Shown: positions 1 to 9,270, counted from the first letter of the stretch. The stretch: 64,000 bases of DNA from Trichothermofontia sp964536415 (GCA_964536415.1 CAZHXN010000002.1:1-64000); one strand, 5' to 3'. Numbers and translations are program-made. The notes: generated from the sequence alone by a model not told the origin.

Positions 1-58
1 GCACTACACTCAAAATGTAGCGACTTCGGTCATGCGAGTTCGAGCCTCGCCCCGCCCA
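1..58 (+). tRNA. tRNA-Leu (anticodon CAA), 3' part; 5' end lies before the window
   Basis: The visible part folds as a class II tRNA. The anticodon stem is CTACA/TGTAG around the loop CTCAAAA, giving anticodon CAA. A long variable arm with a TTCG tetraloop follows, then a T-stem GCGAG/CTCGC around TTCGAGC, the 3' acceptor strand CCCGCCC and discriminator A58. Leucine identity is read from the anticodon and the long variable arm. The D-arm and 5' acceptor strand are outside the window, so acceptor pairing cannot be checked. The CCA end is not encoded, as is common in cyanobacteria. Confidence 0.92.
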
Positions 59-188
59 TTAACCCCAGAACACCTGCTATACAAAGGATGCAGCTTTAGG
101 GACAAGCTGAGAGTTCTTAACTTAACGCTATCCTGTAGCCGCTCGATCGACGATTCTGCCTATGATTTTGGCTATGGAGGATCGTTTA

Positions 189-299
189 ATGGTGAGTAAA
201 GCGACTGCTACCCAATCCCGCGCTAAGAAAGGATCGGTCGGTGTAGAAGCAGTTCAGGGAAGGTTATGTCTTCTTTCGGGTACCGCGATCGCTGCATAG
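189..299 (+). pseudogene. Probable N-terminal relic of a cyanobacterial tyrosine-type integrase next to tRNA-Leu
   Basis: A 36-codon frame from ATG 189 to TAG 297 contains the stretch AKKGSVGVEAVQGRL. From family knowledge, this resembles the first residues of phage-type integrases in cyanobacteria, which typically continue as GRLRLRW. Here the homology stops after GRL and the frame ends, with no catalytic domain downstream. The position, 130 bp after the 3' end of a tRNA gene, is the usual place for an integrase adjoining its attachment site. I infer the remnant of a departed or deleted integrative element. The match is from memory of the family over only about 15 residues, so a chance frame is possible. 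Confidence 0.42.
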
Positions 300-456
300 T
301 GGCAAGCATACAGCGGTTCTGATTGGACTGGGGGCAAGGTGTTAGATAAATAACAACGCGATCAATCAGCCAAAAGCAGAACTGACGCCTAGGATAATTG
401 CACTAGGCATCCTGAACTATGCTTTTAACTTCGCTTTTAATTTCACCTTAGATATG

Positions 457-1824
457 TCAGATATGTCCCACAAACCGCTGGGGACTCAGGTGATTATGGG
501 GGTCAAACTGGTGTTTTAAGCGCTGCATGAGATCCAGTGCGTTACCAGAATATCCCCACACATCTACATTTTGCTTAAGAAAAATAGGGGCTTCTAAAAC
601 ACTGAAAAATCCCTGCTGTTGCTGACAAATTGCTCGTGCTCTCAAGACAACTGATGAGGTAAATCCTTGCGAACTGGGACAGCGCACCAGACCAAGTCCA
701 CTCCCGGCATGGATAATCAGTTCAGCCTGACTCGGTAGACAGCGCCTTAAGTCTTCACAGACTGCGATCGCATTTGCGGCTGGCACCCCAAATTTACAAA
801 TAATTTGACCTGCTCCCGGTTGCCATAATCGGTGTTGCAAGTGTTTCCACAAGGATGCTTCGACTTGGGCATCGGCAATTTCGCCCTGAAGTTGGCGTTG
901 ATGACCAACGGCTAAAAAGCGATGGGCTTGCTCCTTAACACTGGCCTCTAATCCGCCAAACCGCACCAGTAGCCCATATCCCTCGCTCCCATTCATCGCA
1001 GCCACAAGAGTCGGTGAAAGAATTTCCACCGCGATCGGCACCAGAGCCGAATTTAATAGGATTTGTGCCGCTTGGGCGATCGCCGTTGCAGCCCCCGTTA
1101 ACACCACCGTTTGCCCCATTTCCGGACGTGGATAAACCCGCAACGTCACTTGGCTGATCGCTGCCAATGTGCCCCAGGAGCCAGTCATCAACTTCATCAG
1201 ATCGTAGCCGGCCACATTTTTCACCACCCGGCCCCCCGCTTTGGCAATTTGGCCGTCCGATCGCACAAAGGTAATCCCCAACAGGAGATCCCGAATGCCC
1301 CCATACCGCTGCCGTAAAGCACCCGTATCTGCGGTGGCCACAATACCGCCGATCGTCGCTTGCTCTGGATAGGCCGGATCGATCGGCAAAAATTGATTAG
1401 CCCTGGCCAGGGTTGCCTGGAGGTCTGCCAACCGCACACCCGCTTCCACGGTTACCGTCAAGTCACCCACAGCGTGTTCTACTAGCCGATTCAGGTGCCG
1501 GGTGCTGACGATTAGCAGGGGAGCATCCGATGAAGTTTTAAGTAACCCCCCCCACCCTAATTTGCTGCCATGACCGCTCATTAATAACGACCATCGTTGT
1601 TCCTGGGCACAGGCCATTACCATCGCCAGTTCCGCTTGACTGCGGGGATACACCCAGCCTCCCACCATTGTACGTGGGTCCAATGCTACCGCCACCCGTT
1701 GACGATCGGCTTCAGTCGCCTTTTCCCAAGTCACCATTTGCGCTGGGCCAACGATCGGGATTAAACAATCGGCTATATGTGCCGCGATCGCTTCAGGCGT
1801 TGGGTTAGCAGCGTTGAGCACCAT
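457..1824 (-). CDS. glcE: Glycolate oxidase/dehydrogenase subunit GlcE-like FAD-binding protein
   Basis: A 455-residue FAD-linked oxidoreductase of the PCMH/VAO type. GlcE is an FAD-binding subunit that works with GlcD and GlcF to oxidise glycolate to glyoxylate in photorespiratory carbon salvage. The FAD_binding_4 domain covers roughly residues 45-230, with the flavin-contacting stretch SGHGSKLGWGG near residue 85, the TIGGIVA segment near 160 and KNVAGYDLMKLM near 205. The C-terminal FAD-linked oxidase cap is short, as expected for GlcE rather than GlcD. I chose ATG 1824 over an in-frame TTG six bases upstream. No glcD or glcF is adjacent. A 9-bp tandem repeat (450-467) overlaps the stop codon. 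Confidence 0.85.
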   Translation of the reverse strand: MVLNAANPTPEAIAAHIADCLIPIVGPAQMVTWEKATEADRQRVAVALDPRTMVGGWVYPRSQAELAMVMACAQEQRWSLLMSGHGSKLGWGGLLKTSSDAPLLIVSTRHLNRLVEHAVGDLTVTVEAGVRLADLQATLARANQFLPIDPAYPEQATIGGIVATADTGALRQRYGGIRDLLLGITFVRSDGQIAKAGGRVVKNVAGYDLMKLMTGSWGTLAAISQVTLRVYPRPEMGQTVVLTGAATAIAQAAQILLNSALVPIAVEILSPTLVAAMNGSEGYGLLVRFGGLEASVKEQAHRFLAVGHQRQLQGEIADAQVEASLWKHLQHRLWQPGAGQIICKFGVPAANAIAVCEDLRRCLPSQAELIIHAGSGLGLVRCPSSQGFTSSVVLRARAICQQQQGFFSVLEAPIFLKQNVDVWGYSGNALDLMQRLKHQFDPHNHLSPQRFVGHI

Positions 1825-2113
1825 AAGCAAGGTCCATCATCTACGATAGGGTTAGTGAGGTCGAGTGCCCCCTATCATCATCCCGCAGTTCCGGTCCAAT
1901 CTCGCGCATGATGACTCTGCCATCTGGATTTACTGCTGATGAGTACCTCGCTCTCGAAGAGAAAGCTACGGTGCGTCACGCGTATCGTTATGACCTCGTC
2001 TATGCGATGGCGGCAGATAGCGATGACCATGATGAATTAGCACTGAACTTGATTGAACTGTTGCGGCAAACAGTGCGTGACCAGGGCTGTGAAGTCCGAT
2101 TGGGCAACGTCAA

Positions 2114-2370
2114 AGTTACAGCCTTTACCTAGTTTACTCAGTACACCGTTAAGGCTTGGATCTCGATCCGACCGGCAGCCCGCATCCCCCAACCCCTGCT
2201 CCCAGCCCCCCTAACCCCCCGTTTGCGGGGGGATGGGGAGAAGGGGAGCCGGATTTTCAAGTCCCTCTCCCGCTCTGGGAGAGGGATTTAGGGTGAGGGT
2301 CGCACCAGCGGGCTGCCCCCATCCTACCCCGGTAACACTGTACTTTATGATTAAGGTAAAGACTGTAACT
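2114..2370. mobile_element. MITE-like element of about 257 bp with imperfect terminal inverted repeats, inserted in the Uma2 gene
   Basis: The left end 2114-2145 and the reverse complement of 2339-2370 match at 24 of 32 positions. They share AGTTACAG, then CTTTACCT, then AGTACA at the same spacing. Complementarity continues inward, with GGCAGCCCGC on the left and GCGGGCTGCC on the right. The core carries the dispersed repeat also seen at 42179-42315, with the hairpin CCCTCTCCC-GCTCT-GGGAGAGGG. No transposase is encoded. The exact boundary and any target-site duplication are unclear, because the inverted repeats abut the interrupted coding sequence. Confidence 0.6.
2185..2345. repeat. Dispersed intergenic repeat, copy A
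   Basis: Shares with 42179-42315 the block CCGTTTGCGGGGGGATGGGG, then AAGGGGAGC, then TCAAGTCCCTCTCCCGCTCT through GGGAGAGGGATTTAGGG to CCTACCC-GGTAA. A shorter copy of the central hairpin lies at 6428-6470. The repeat forms a strong hairpin and is common in bacterial genomes as non-coding filler. Here it forms the interior of the MITE-like element. Confidence 0.8.
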
Positions 2371-2738
2371 ATCGAGGCGATTTTTTCTATTATCCCGATG
2401 TATTTGTCACCTGTGAACCCCATGATCGCAACGATCGCTACATCAAACGTTATCCCAAACTCATTGCCGAAGTATTAGCCCCCGGTACAGAAACCTGCGA
2501 TCGCGAGGGACGGCGGTTTTTTTCGGCCCCAGCCGTCAATCTATCATCGGCATTACCTAACCAATCACGGGGCGGGGAACCCGCGATCGTGAGTAAGACC
2601 GAACGCGAACCAAAACCTGCCTGTTTCCAAAGTCAAGCCTGTGGTCGCCCGTGGATGCTCAACCACTAGCTCCCCTCCTCCTCTAGCAGAGGCGTGGGGA
2701 GTGAGGGCTACTAATAACTAACAATTACCCCCTAACAA

Positions 2739-5700
2739 TTACCCCAGGGGGAACTCAACCGTGAAACAGGTCTGCATGGCTTGACTCACCACGGTAATCG
2801 ATCCCCCTAACAGTTCAACCCGACGTTTTACCAGCGTCAGCCCTAACCCTGTTCCCCCATGCTTCCAGCGATCGCCGCTCGGCACTCGATAAAACTTATC
2901 GAAAATATAGGGCAACTCGGCGGTGGGGATTTCACTGCCCGTGTTAGTCACCGTAATCTGGATCACCGTCGGCATCGCCGTTGCGGCAACCGCGATCGTG
3001 CCGTTGGGGGGAGTATATTTACACGCATTATGAATTAATTCACCGATCGTGCGCTCTAGCATAAGGGGATCGGAGAGGAAGGGGGGTAAAGTTGCCTCCA
3101 GGCTGAGGCTGAGGGTTTGCTGTTGTTTTTTGGCCCGTTCCTGAAAGGCATTCACCCACGCAGGTAAACACTGGTCTAACTCAACTGTGACCAGGGTAGG
3201 CAATTCCGTTCCCGCTTCTAGTCGCGAGAGATCTAAGAGGTCATTCACCAAGCCTAATTCTTGCTGATATTGCGATCGCATCACGTCTAAATACTGGAAA
3301 GCGCGATCGGGCTTAATGCGTAACGTCTCGGCTTGCTCACTGAATAATCCTGGCTGCTCCAAAAATAACTGCAACATGTGCAGGGCACTATTCATATTCG
3401 ATAGGGGCGTGCGTAACTCATGGGAAACCGTACTTAAAAAGTCATCCTTCAGTTGATTCAGTCGTTCCAACTCCCTAACTTGCGCGAGGGATGCCTGGTA
3501 AAGTCGTGCCTGTCGCAAGGCGATCGCGCACTGATTTGCAACTTGCTGCACTAAGCGAATATCCTGCTCTGTAAAGCCATAATGAGGCTCATTAATCACC
3601 CAAACATCTCCCAAAACCCCCTGATCAGTTTGCATCGGACAGGCAAGCGTTGCGACTCTGCCTCGCTGGGGATAAGGGGATAGACTACAGTATTGAAAAC
3701 ACTGCCCTGCCAGTAATTGTTGATACCCGACGGCAAAATTCTGCATCCGCATCTTATAGTTACGGAAGGGCTGACTGAAGGTCGTATATTCGTATTTAAT
3801 CGTGGAGGTTTGCGTCTCCAGATCATACAGTGCTGCATTACATCCCCTAGCCCCCAAAGCACGCGCTAGGGCCTCAACGGCGGTCTGTAGGATTTGTGCC
3901 TCATCGAGATGATCGCGAACTTGATCCGTGATGTGTTTAAGCGTGGCTTCAAATTCAAAGGCTTGCCGCAGTTGACGGGTACGTTCCTGAACCTCAGATT
4001 CCAAAGCTATATTAAATTTTTGAAGCTGTTGATAAAGCTCCGATTGTTGGATTGCGATCGCCACCTGATCGGCTAACTGCGTCAACAATTCGACTTCTAT
4101 CGGTTGCCATTGACGGATACTCGTACATTGCTGGACCACCACCAACCCCCAAAGGGAATTCGATGCTTGAGCGACCGTTGAGGGCATCAAGACCGGCACG
4201 ATTAACTTACTGCGGACTGACCACTGTTCGATAATCTCAATTAAGTCAGGACTGAGGCCCAGATCGGGATCACGTATATCCACGATGACCTGTACCTGTC
4301 CTTGTCGGTACAATTCTTGGGCCTCCACCGCGAAAAGCGCCAGGGGTAAAGATTTGCCGAAGACGGATAGGAATCCGGGTACAACTGCCTCAGCAATCAC
4401 AGTGATTGTTCCATTTTCCATTAATTGGTAGACAAGGACGCGATCGGCCTGGAGAAGGTGTTGGATTTCCGTAACCGTCGTGTTCAGGATCTCCTGAAGT
4501 TCTAAGGATTGTCGAATATGTTGGGTAATCGTTTTGATAAGACGTTCATGTTGAATGCGCTGTTGGAGAGTATGTTCTGCTTGTTTACGATCGCTAATAT
4601 CAACGCCAATGCCCCAAGCCCCCCAGCCTTGAATCGGGAATTCATCCGAAATATTTGACCAGGAAATTGTCTTTCGAGTCCCATCCTTACAGGTAATCTC
4701 CCACTCCCAGTTACGGTAATTATTTCCACGTCTCTGCCAAAGTGCTAGCATGGTTTCACGGTAAGCGGCATCTGGATAAAGCCACGAAAAAGCTTGGGGA
4801 TTATGGATAATCTCTTCGGCACTATAACCCGTGACCTTCTCACACTCCCGATTCCAGACAATTAACTGCCAGTTTTCGTCCACCGCATCTAACATCACAG
4901 GCATATTTTCTAAGATATGTCGGAGGCGTTCTTCATTTTGGCGTAAGGCTATTTCTGCCTGTTTAAGGTCGGTAATATCCCGCGCCAAAACTAACACAGT
5001 TTCTACACGGCCATCTGCATCAAACTCCGGTACCAATTGCGCTGACCAATATTGACGACCACCCTGATTAGTAGGAGTATAGTTTAATTGCTGATCTTTC
5101 CCCGTGGCGAAGACGCGATCGAGGGCTGCATTCCAGCTTGTGATAAAGTCTACTGGGAACAATAGCTCTTCGCTGGTCTTGTGTATGAATTGGGCAGCAG
5201 GAATTGACAAAATTTGCTCAATTTTGGAATTGATATATAGAAATTCATATTGGTTATGCTCCTCCCCTATTTTTCGGGGCGACAAACGAGCAACAATATC
5301 TGGAATATGTTCAACCAATGCCCGAAATTCTTGCTCTTGACGTAAGAGTTTTTGCTCGGTTCGTTTACACTCAGTAATATCTTTGCTAATACAGAGGGCA
5401 CAGGCTTCACCTTCAATATGAATTAATTGAGCCGACAGCAATGCGACTTTTTTCTCACCTCGCTTAGTTTGGTAATAGATCTCTCGATTTTTGAAATTAT
5501 GTCTAGCTTTTAGATCGGGAAAAAACTGTTGCTGTTGCTTTAGATCGATCCAAAAATTGAGTTGATCTATCCGCTGACCAATGAGTTCTTCACGGGTATA
5601 GCCAAACAGTTCTAAAAAACAATCATTGGCCTCAATAATTTGGAGATCGCCCAGCCGGATAATCCCGATCGCATCAGGGCTAGCCCGAAAAATAGTGGAA

Positions 5701-6221
5701 AACTTAGCTTCCGATTGTTCCAGCGCAACCTGCATATGTTCAAAAAATTGCTGTAATTGCCAAGCCATTTGGGCACAGGATTGACTGAGGGTATCAATTT
5801 CCGCGATCGGGTTGGGGGGATAATCGACCTTTCTGACTCCCGCTAACACCGCCTGACTCACCTGGCTCAGATAACGCCATGGCTGGGCTAGCTGATAACT
5901 TAACCACATTGCCAACGTCCCTATCCCCACTACCACCCCCAGATTGATTACCAAGAGGGGAGAACGAATATTGGCCACTTGCGCCTGTGCGATCGCAACG
6001 GCTATCTGCTCCGCTTCCGCCACCTGCCCCTGCATCAAGACCGCCTTGATCGTCTCACGGTCAGCCTGTAAAACGAACCACTCGATGGTCGGGATCAGGA
6101 TGACGATTAGCAACAGCAACGGTACCGTTAGCACCATCTGTAGCGGTAGGCGTCCCAGCAAGGGTGCCAATCGCCAGGAAAATCTGAAACAGGGTCGTGG
6201 GGAATGTTGAGGGACAGACAC
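2739..6221 (-). CDS. Multi-sensor histidine kinase (2 TM, HAMP-like, three PAS, two GAF, HisKA, HATPase)
   Basis: A 1160-residue membrane sensor kinase that would phosphorylate an unlinked response regulator; no receiver domain or regulator gene is adjacent. Order: TM1 about 30-50, TM2 about 90-110, HAMP-like linker to about 170, PAS1 about 175-285, PAS2 about 298-420, PAS3 about 430-550, GAF1 about 560-730, GAF2 about 755-910, HisKA with phospho-acceptor His934 in STVSHELRTPL, then HATPase_c with N-box HNACKYTPPNG and G-box GGTGLGLTLVKR. GAF1 resembles phytochrome-type GAFs but has no obvious chromophore cysteine. Only about 40 residues separate the two membrane segments, so there is no room for a Cache-type periplasmic sensor; sensing is probably cytosolic. 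The start is GTG 6221. Confidence 0.9.
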   Translation of the reverse strand: MSVPQHSPRPCFRFSWRLAPLLGRLPLQMVLTVPLLLLIVILIPTIEWFVLQADRETIKAVLMQGQVAEAEQIAVAIAQAQVANIRSPLLVINLGVVVGIGTLAMWLSYQLAQPWRYLSQVSQAVLAGVRKVDYPPNPIAEIDTLSQSCAQMAWQLQQFFEHMQVALEQSEAKFSTIFRASPDAIGIIRLGDLQIIEANDCFLELFGYTREELIGQRIDQLNFWIDLKQQQQFFPDLKARHNFKNREIYYQTKRGEKKVALLSAQLIHIEGEACALCISKDITECKRTEQKLLRQEQEFRALVEHIPDIVARLSPRKIGEEHNQYEFLYINSKIEQILSIPAAQFIHKTSEELLFPVDFITSWNAALDRVFATGKDQQLNYTPTNQGGRQYWSAQLVPEFDADGRVETVLVLARDITDLKQAEIALRQNEERLRHILENMPVMLDAVDENWQLIVWNRECEKVTGYSAEEIIHNPQAFSWLYPDAAYRETMLALWQRRGNNYRNWEWEITCKDGTRKTISWSNISDEFPIQGWGAWGIGVDISDRKQAEHTLQQRIQHERLIKTITQHIRQSLELQEILNTTVTEIQHLLQADRVLVYQLMENGTITVIAEAVVPGFLSVFGKSLPLALFAVEAQELYRQGQVQVIVDIRDPDLGLSPDLIEIIEQWSVRSKLIVPVLMPSTVAQASNSLWGLVVVQQCTSIRQWQPIEVELLTQLADQVAIAIQQSELYQQLQKFNIALESEVQERTRQLRQAFEFEATLKHITDQVRDHLDEAQILQTAVEALARALGARGCNAALYDLETQTSTIKYEYTTFSQPFRNYKMRMQNFAVGYQQLLAGQCFQYCSLSPYPQRGRVATLACPMQTDQGVLGDVWVINEPHYGFTEQDIRLVQQVANQCAIALRQARLYQASLAQVRELERLNQLKDDFLSTVSHELRTPLSNMNSALHMLQLFLEQPGLFSEQAETLRIKPDRAFQYLDVMRSQYQQELGLVNDLLDLSRLEAGTELPTLVTVELDQCLPAWVNAFQERAKKQQQTLSLSLEATLPPFLSDPLMLERTIGELIHNACKYTPPNGTIAVAATAMPTVIQITVTNTGSEIPTAELPYIFDKFYRVPSGDRWKHGGTGLGLTLVKRRVELLGGSITVVSQAMQTCFTVEFPLG

Positions 6222-6784
6222 AACAGCAGTCCTTCAAAAATTCAAGACTCTTAAAAATCTAACTGTAAAAAGCAAACCTTGGAAATCTACTGTAGTAAAG
6301 AGTAGCTCTAGCTACAACACAGTCATGACCAAAGTAGCCCCTTATCAGCATACCCCGCGGCGCCAGTACTATATGCCAGTCGTATCTTCCAGTTATAGTT
6401 ATTTCAGATTAGCAAGAGATGTCTAAGCCCCTCTCCCGCTCTGGGAGAGGGGTGGGGGGTGAGGGTGCTGTTTCAGCCTAAATTGCAATGACTGTACTGA
6501 CCCGATGCGCGGCAAGCCCCGCCGTACCGCTGCGCGGGAGCAAGCTAACAGGCCAGGGAAGAACAGCGCGGACGGCGGAGCCGTCCTAATAATCAGGATG
6601 TCGCCGATATCCAACGCGGCCTACGGCAGGACATGCCGGCAGTAACGCCTGCGGCGATACGAGCAGCGGTCACGCCCTCGGCCTAGGAACCCGCCGCAGC
6701 GCTCAGGGGTGGCTCAATGCCGCGTCCGACCATCCCAGCGGGCACCGATCCTGTGTTTGCCAGGGAAAGCCAGATGCACACCCA
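6222..6784. other. Intergenic stretch with a partial dispersed repeat and a perfect 7-bp hairpin
   Basis: No convincing gene is seen in this 563-bp gap. It holds the truncated repeat copy at 6428-6470 and a perfect hairpin GGACGGC-GGA-GCCGTCC at 6570-6586. The hairpin lies downstream of the minus-strand M48 gene but lacks a T-tract, so it is weak as a terminator. Small frames here have no recognisable similarity. Confidence 0.5.
6428..6470. repeat. Dispersed intergenic repeat, copy B (partial)
   Basis: Contains the hairpin core CCCCTCTCCCGCTCTGGGAG and the following GGTGAGGGTG block of the repeat found at 2185-2345 and 42179-42315. It lacks the CCGTTTGCGGGG part, so it is a fragment. Confidence 0.65.
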
Positions 6785-7756
6785 CTATTCCCCCTGGCGC
6801 GATCGCTTTTGCCGCTCAATTTCCCGCTGCAACTGCTCAATCTGTCGCCGTAAGACCTCTGCCTCGCTGGCTGGGCGGGCCTCTGTCTCCACTGCGCCCT
6901 CAGCCCCGGCCTGGGGATAGTCCCCGGCACGAATCCGTTTGTATTCTGCCGAAGCGGCCCACTCCTGCAAATAGTGCACCCGCTCCACTGTAAACGGATG
7001 GGTCAAAAACGTCCCCTGGGACACATTGTTATACAGCAGGAATTTATAGACCTGGTTCAGACTGTCATTATCCAGATCCTGATAGCGATCGGCCTGACGC
7101 AGAAACTCCTCCAAACTGCATTCATGCAACCGACGGGCACTTCCCCCCGCTAGCTTCATCATCGTCTTAAACACCAATGGCAAATCATCCGTCACGAGTA
7201 AGGCCGCACGATCGGCAGAGAGTTCCGCCTTGCGTAACCACTCATAAAATGCAAACACCAACCCCCGACTGACGATATTGCTAATCCCAAAGGTCAAATC
7301 CCCAATAAAAAACGCTGCCTCCAACGCCCAGCGGGCCATCTGATTCAACGTCGTGTGCCCACATTTCACATGGCCCAGTTCATGGGCCAACACCATGCGC
7401 AACTCGGTATCATCCAGCAAATCCAATACACCCGTATTCAAAATTACCGACGGTTGTTCCTGCCCTAGGGCATAGGCATTGGCCATTGGGTTTTGCATCA
7501 CAAACAGGGCTGGTTCTGGGGTAATGTCCAGATCATGGACACACTCACGAAACAAGCGATAAAGACTGGCATACTGACGCGGCCCCACCTGGATGCCATT
7601 GCCCATGAAATAGACATAATTGGGCCGTTCCAGGAAAAATTCCATAAACTTTCGCGCCGCCGCCTCAAAACCGGGCAGACTCCGTAGGGCCTGCTCCGCC
7701 TCGCGATCGAGGGGATGGCGAAAGGCTTCACTGGAAATGCCAGGATAGCTAGGCAT
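6785..7756 (-). CDS. M48 family zinc metallopeptidase
   Basis: A 323-residue Ste24/HtpX-type metalloprotease. The zinc site is H125-E-L-G-H129, with the likely third ligand Glu178 in KAELSADRAAL. A hydrophobic helix follows the HExxH segment (about 143-170). The C-terminus (about 290-320) is a charged heptad-like helix, EVLRRQIEQLQREIERQKR, probably a coiled coil. The family cleaves membrane-associated or misfolded proteins; the substrate here is unknown. The ATG lies 4 bp after the stop of the upstream DUF2232 gene, with AAGGGAG as ribosome-binding site inside that gene's end. The two are therefore probably co-transcribed and translationally coupled. Confidence 0.88.
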   Translation of the reverse strand: MPSYPGISSEAFRHPLDREAEQALRSLPGFEAAARKFMEFFLERPNYVYFMGNGIQVGPRQYASLYRLFRECVHDLDITPEPALFVMQNPMANAYALGQEQPSVILNTGVLDLLDDTELRMVLAHELGHVKCGHTTLNQMARWALEAAFFIGDLTFGISNIVSRGLVFAFYEWLRKAELSADRAALLVTDDLPLVFKTMMKLAGGSARRLHECSLEEFLRQADRYQDLDNDSLNQVYKFLLYNNVSQGTFLTHPFTVERVHYLQEWAASAEYKRIRAGDYPQAGAEGAVETEARPASEAEVLRRQIEQLQREIERQKRSRQGE

Positions 7757-7760
7757 CGCT

Positions 7761-8534
7761 TTACTCCCTTGCCTCGATATCCAACAAGACCTGCACCCAC
7801 GCCGGTGGGGCAGGGATCGAACTGCCCAAGCGCTCCAGCAACAACCAGGCTGCTAAGTGGACCACAAACAGATAAATAATGCTATTGATCACCACCACCG
7901 TCACCGCGATCGTCTGAATCACCCAGAGGTCCGGTTGGGCTAATATCCCCAGTTTAGTAAAGATCCACTCCGCCAGGTTAGCAATTTGCACCATTGAGTA
8001 GGCCCAAAGGTCATCCCCCAACAACAGCGACACCAGCCAGATGCGAAAGAAAAAGCCCACCGTATTCAGCAGCGTACCCAGGCCGATCGCAATCCACCAA
8101 TTCACCGCATTCCGCCACAGCCACCCCAACAAAACCCCCAGCAACCCAAAAGGCACAATGAATAGAATGCTGCGCGTCGGTCCCATCAACACTGACAAGA
8201 GTAACCCCGATACCAGGGTAGCCATCCACGTCGCTCGATGCCCCCAGCGCAGGTAAACCAGCGTGATCGGCAGGGGAAAAAAGATCCGTAACAGGGGACC
8301 GATCGGAAAATAATAGTTAACCAGCCAAATCAAGCTGGCTGTACTGGCCAAAAATGCTGTTTCCACCAAACTCAGGGGGGCAGGTGCCGTCAGGTAAGGC
8401 TCAGCTAACGGCAGTGATACGGGGGCTGTTGGGGTTCCCGCAGACGGGGCAGCCGCACTGGGGGGTTCCTCATCAGGCCAGCGATCGCTGGGCGACGCCA
8501 AGGGCATATCGCGACTGTCGGGGGACGAAGGCAT
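7761..8534 (-). CDS. DUF2232-type multi-spanning membrane protein
   Basis: A 257-residue protein with a Pro/Ala/Ser-rich cytosolic N-terminus (about 1-55) and six or seven hydrophobic helices. The region LIWLVNYYFPIGPLLRIFFP through ITLVYLRWGHRATWMATLV resembles DUF2232/YybS membrane proteins, which share a fold with ECF transporter substrate-binding subunits. No substrate can be inferred. It is the first gene of a likely two-gene operon with the M48 protease. An alternative reading is a membrane partner or substrate of that protease. Start ATG 8534. Confidence 0.7.
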   Translation of the reverse strand: MPSSPDSRDMPLASPSDRWPDEEPPSAAAPSAGTPTAPVSLPLAEPYLTAPAPLSLVETAFLASTASLIWLVNYYFPIGPLLRIFFPLPITLVYLRWGHRATWMATLVSGLLLSVLMGPTRSILFIVPFGLLGVLLGWLWRNAVNWWIAIGLGTLLNTVGFFFRIWLVSLLLGDDLWAYSMVQIANLAEWIFTKLGILAQPDLWVIQTIAVTVVVINSIIYLFVVHLAAWLLLERLGSSIPAPPAWVQVLLDIEARE

Positions 8535-8562
8535 AGGGTCAGATCAGGCACTTGTGCGACGC

Positions 8563-9270
8563 TTAGGAGAGCAACAGGCGATCGAGGGCATCAGTATCGG
8601 GGATACACAGCACATCCCGTTCGCGTTGAATTAGCCCTTTTTTTTCTAACTTACTCAAGACCCGCGTCACCGTTTCCCGCGCCAGCCCACTTAAGCTACT
8701 CAGTTCCCGGTGGGGTAAGTTGGGGATCATGACCCCCTTCTCACTGGTTTGCCCCTGGCCATCAGCCAGGAACAGCAGAATATCTGCGACTCGTGAGGTA
8801 CTATCCGACTCCCGTAACCGCAGCCGACGATTGACCTGCCGTAGCCGACGAGCCATCAGCTGGGCTAACCGGATCGCCGCTAGGGGTTCTGTTTGCAACA
8901 TCTGGACAAAATCCTGGGCGGGGACATTGGCAATCACCGTAGGTGCCAGGGTAATCACATCCGTCGATCGCGGCACCGACTCCAGAGGAGCCATCTCCCC
9001 AAAGATTTCCCCCTTACCCAAAATATTCAGCGTCACTTCCTTACCTTCCAGGTTATAGGTCCGAATTTTAACCCAACCATCTAGGATGAAATAGACCGAA
9101 CTCCCCCAGTCGTTTTCTAACAGCAGAATTTGGTTGGCGGGATGGCTGCGCACGACGACATGGGCCGTCGCCTTCTCGACAATCTCAGCAGGTAAGCCCT
9201 GGAAGAAAGTCGAATGACGGATCTGTTCTTCATTTGCGCGATGACTGCGAGAGGCGTGCCGATCTTCCAT
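8563..9270 (-). CDS. Crp/Fnr family transcriptional regulator, possibly cAMP-responsive
   Basis: A 235-residue regulator with an N-terminal cyclic-nucleotide-binding beta-roll (about 20-140), a long dimerisation helix (about 145-170) and a C-terminal winged helix whose recognition region reads ELSSLSGLARETVTRVLSKL. The phosphate-binding cassette, FGEMAPLESVPRSTDV, retains the Glu and the Arg-Ser pair used by true CRPs to hold cAMP. A cAMP-type effector is therefore plausible, as for the SYCRP1 group of Synechocystis, but orthology is not proven. There are no iron-sulphur cysteines. It lies 28 bp downstream of the DUF2232 gene start on the same strand and is transcribed towards it. Confidence 0.87.
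   Translation of the reverse strand: MEDRHASRSHRANEEQIRHSTFFQGLPAEIVEKATAHVVVRSHPANQILLLENDWGSSVYFILDGWVKIRTYNLEGKEVTLNILGKGEIFGEMAPLESVPRSTDVITLAPTVIANVPAQDFVQMLQTEPLAAIRLAQLMARRLRQVNRRLRLRESDSTSRVADILLFLADGQGQTSEKGVMIPNLPHRELSSLSGLARETVTRVLSKLEKKGLIQRERDVLCIPDTDALDRLLLS

Larger units (their letters stand above)
1908..2522 (+). pseudogene. Uma2-family (DUF820) endonuclease-like gene split by a small inserted element
   Basis: The 5' part (1908-2123) encodes the start of an Uma2 protein, including DEYLALEEKATVRHAYR and ending at GNVKV. A stop (TAG 2130) follows inside the insertion. The 3' part resumes at about 2358 with YYPDVFVTCEPHDRNDRYIK, then AEVLAPGTETCDREG, the expected continuation of Uma2 with its PD-(D/E)XK-like core. 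Both parts lie in the same reading phase. Homology fades after about 2522 and the usual C-terminal third is missing. So the gene has two lesions: a MITE-like insertion and a 3' loss. Uma2 proteins are abundant in cyanobacteria and usually of unknown role. Confidence 0.75.
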
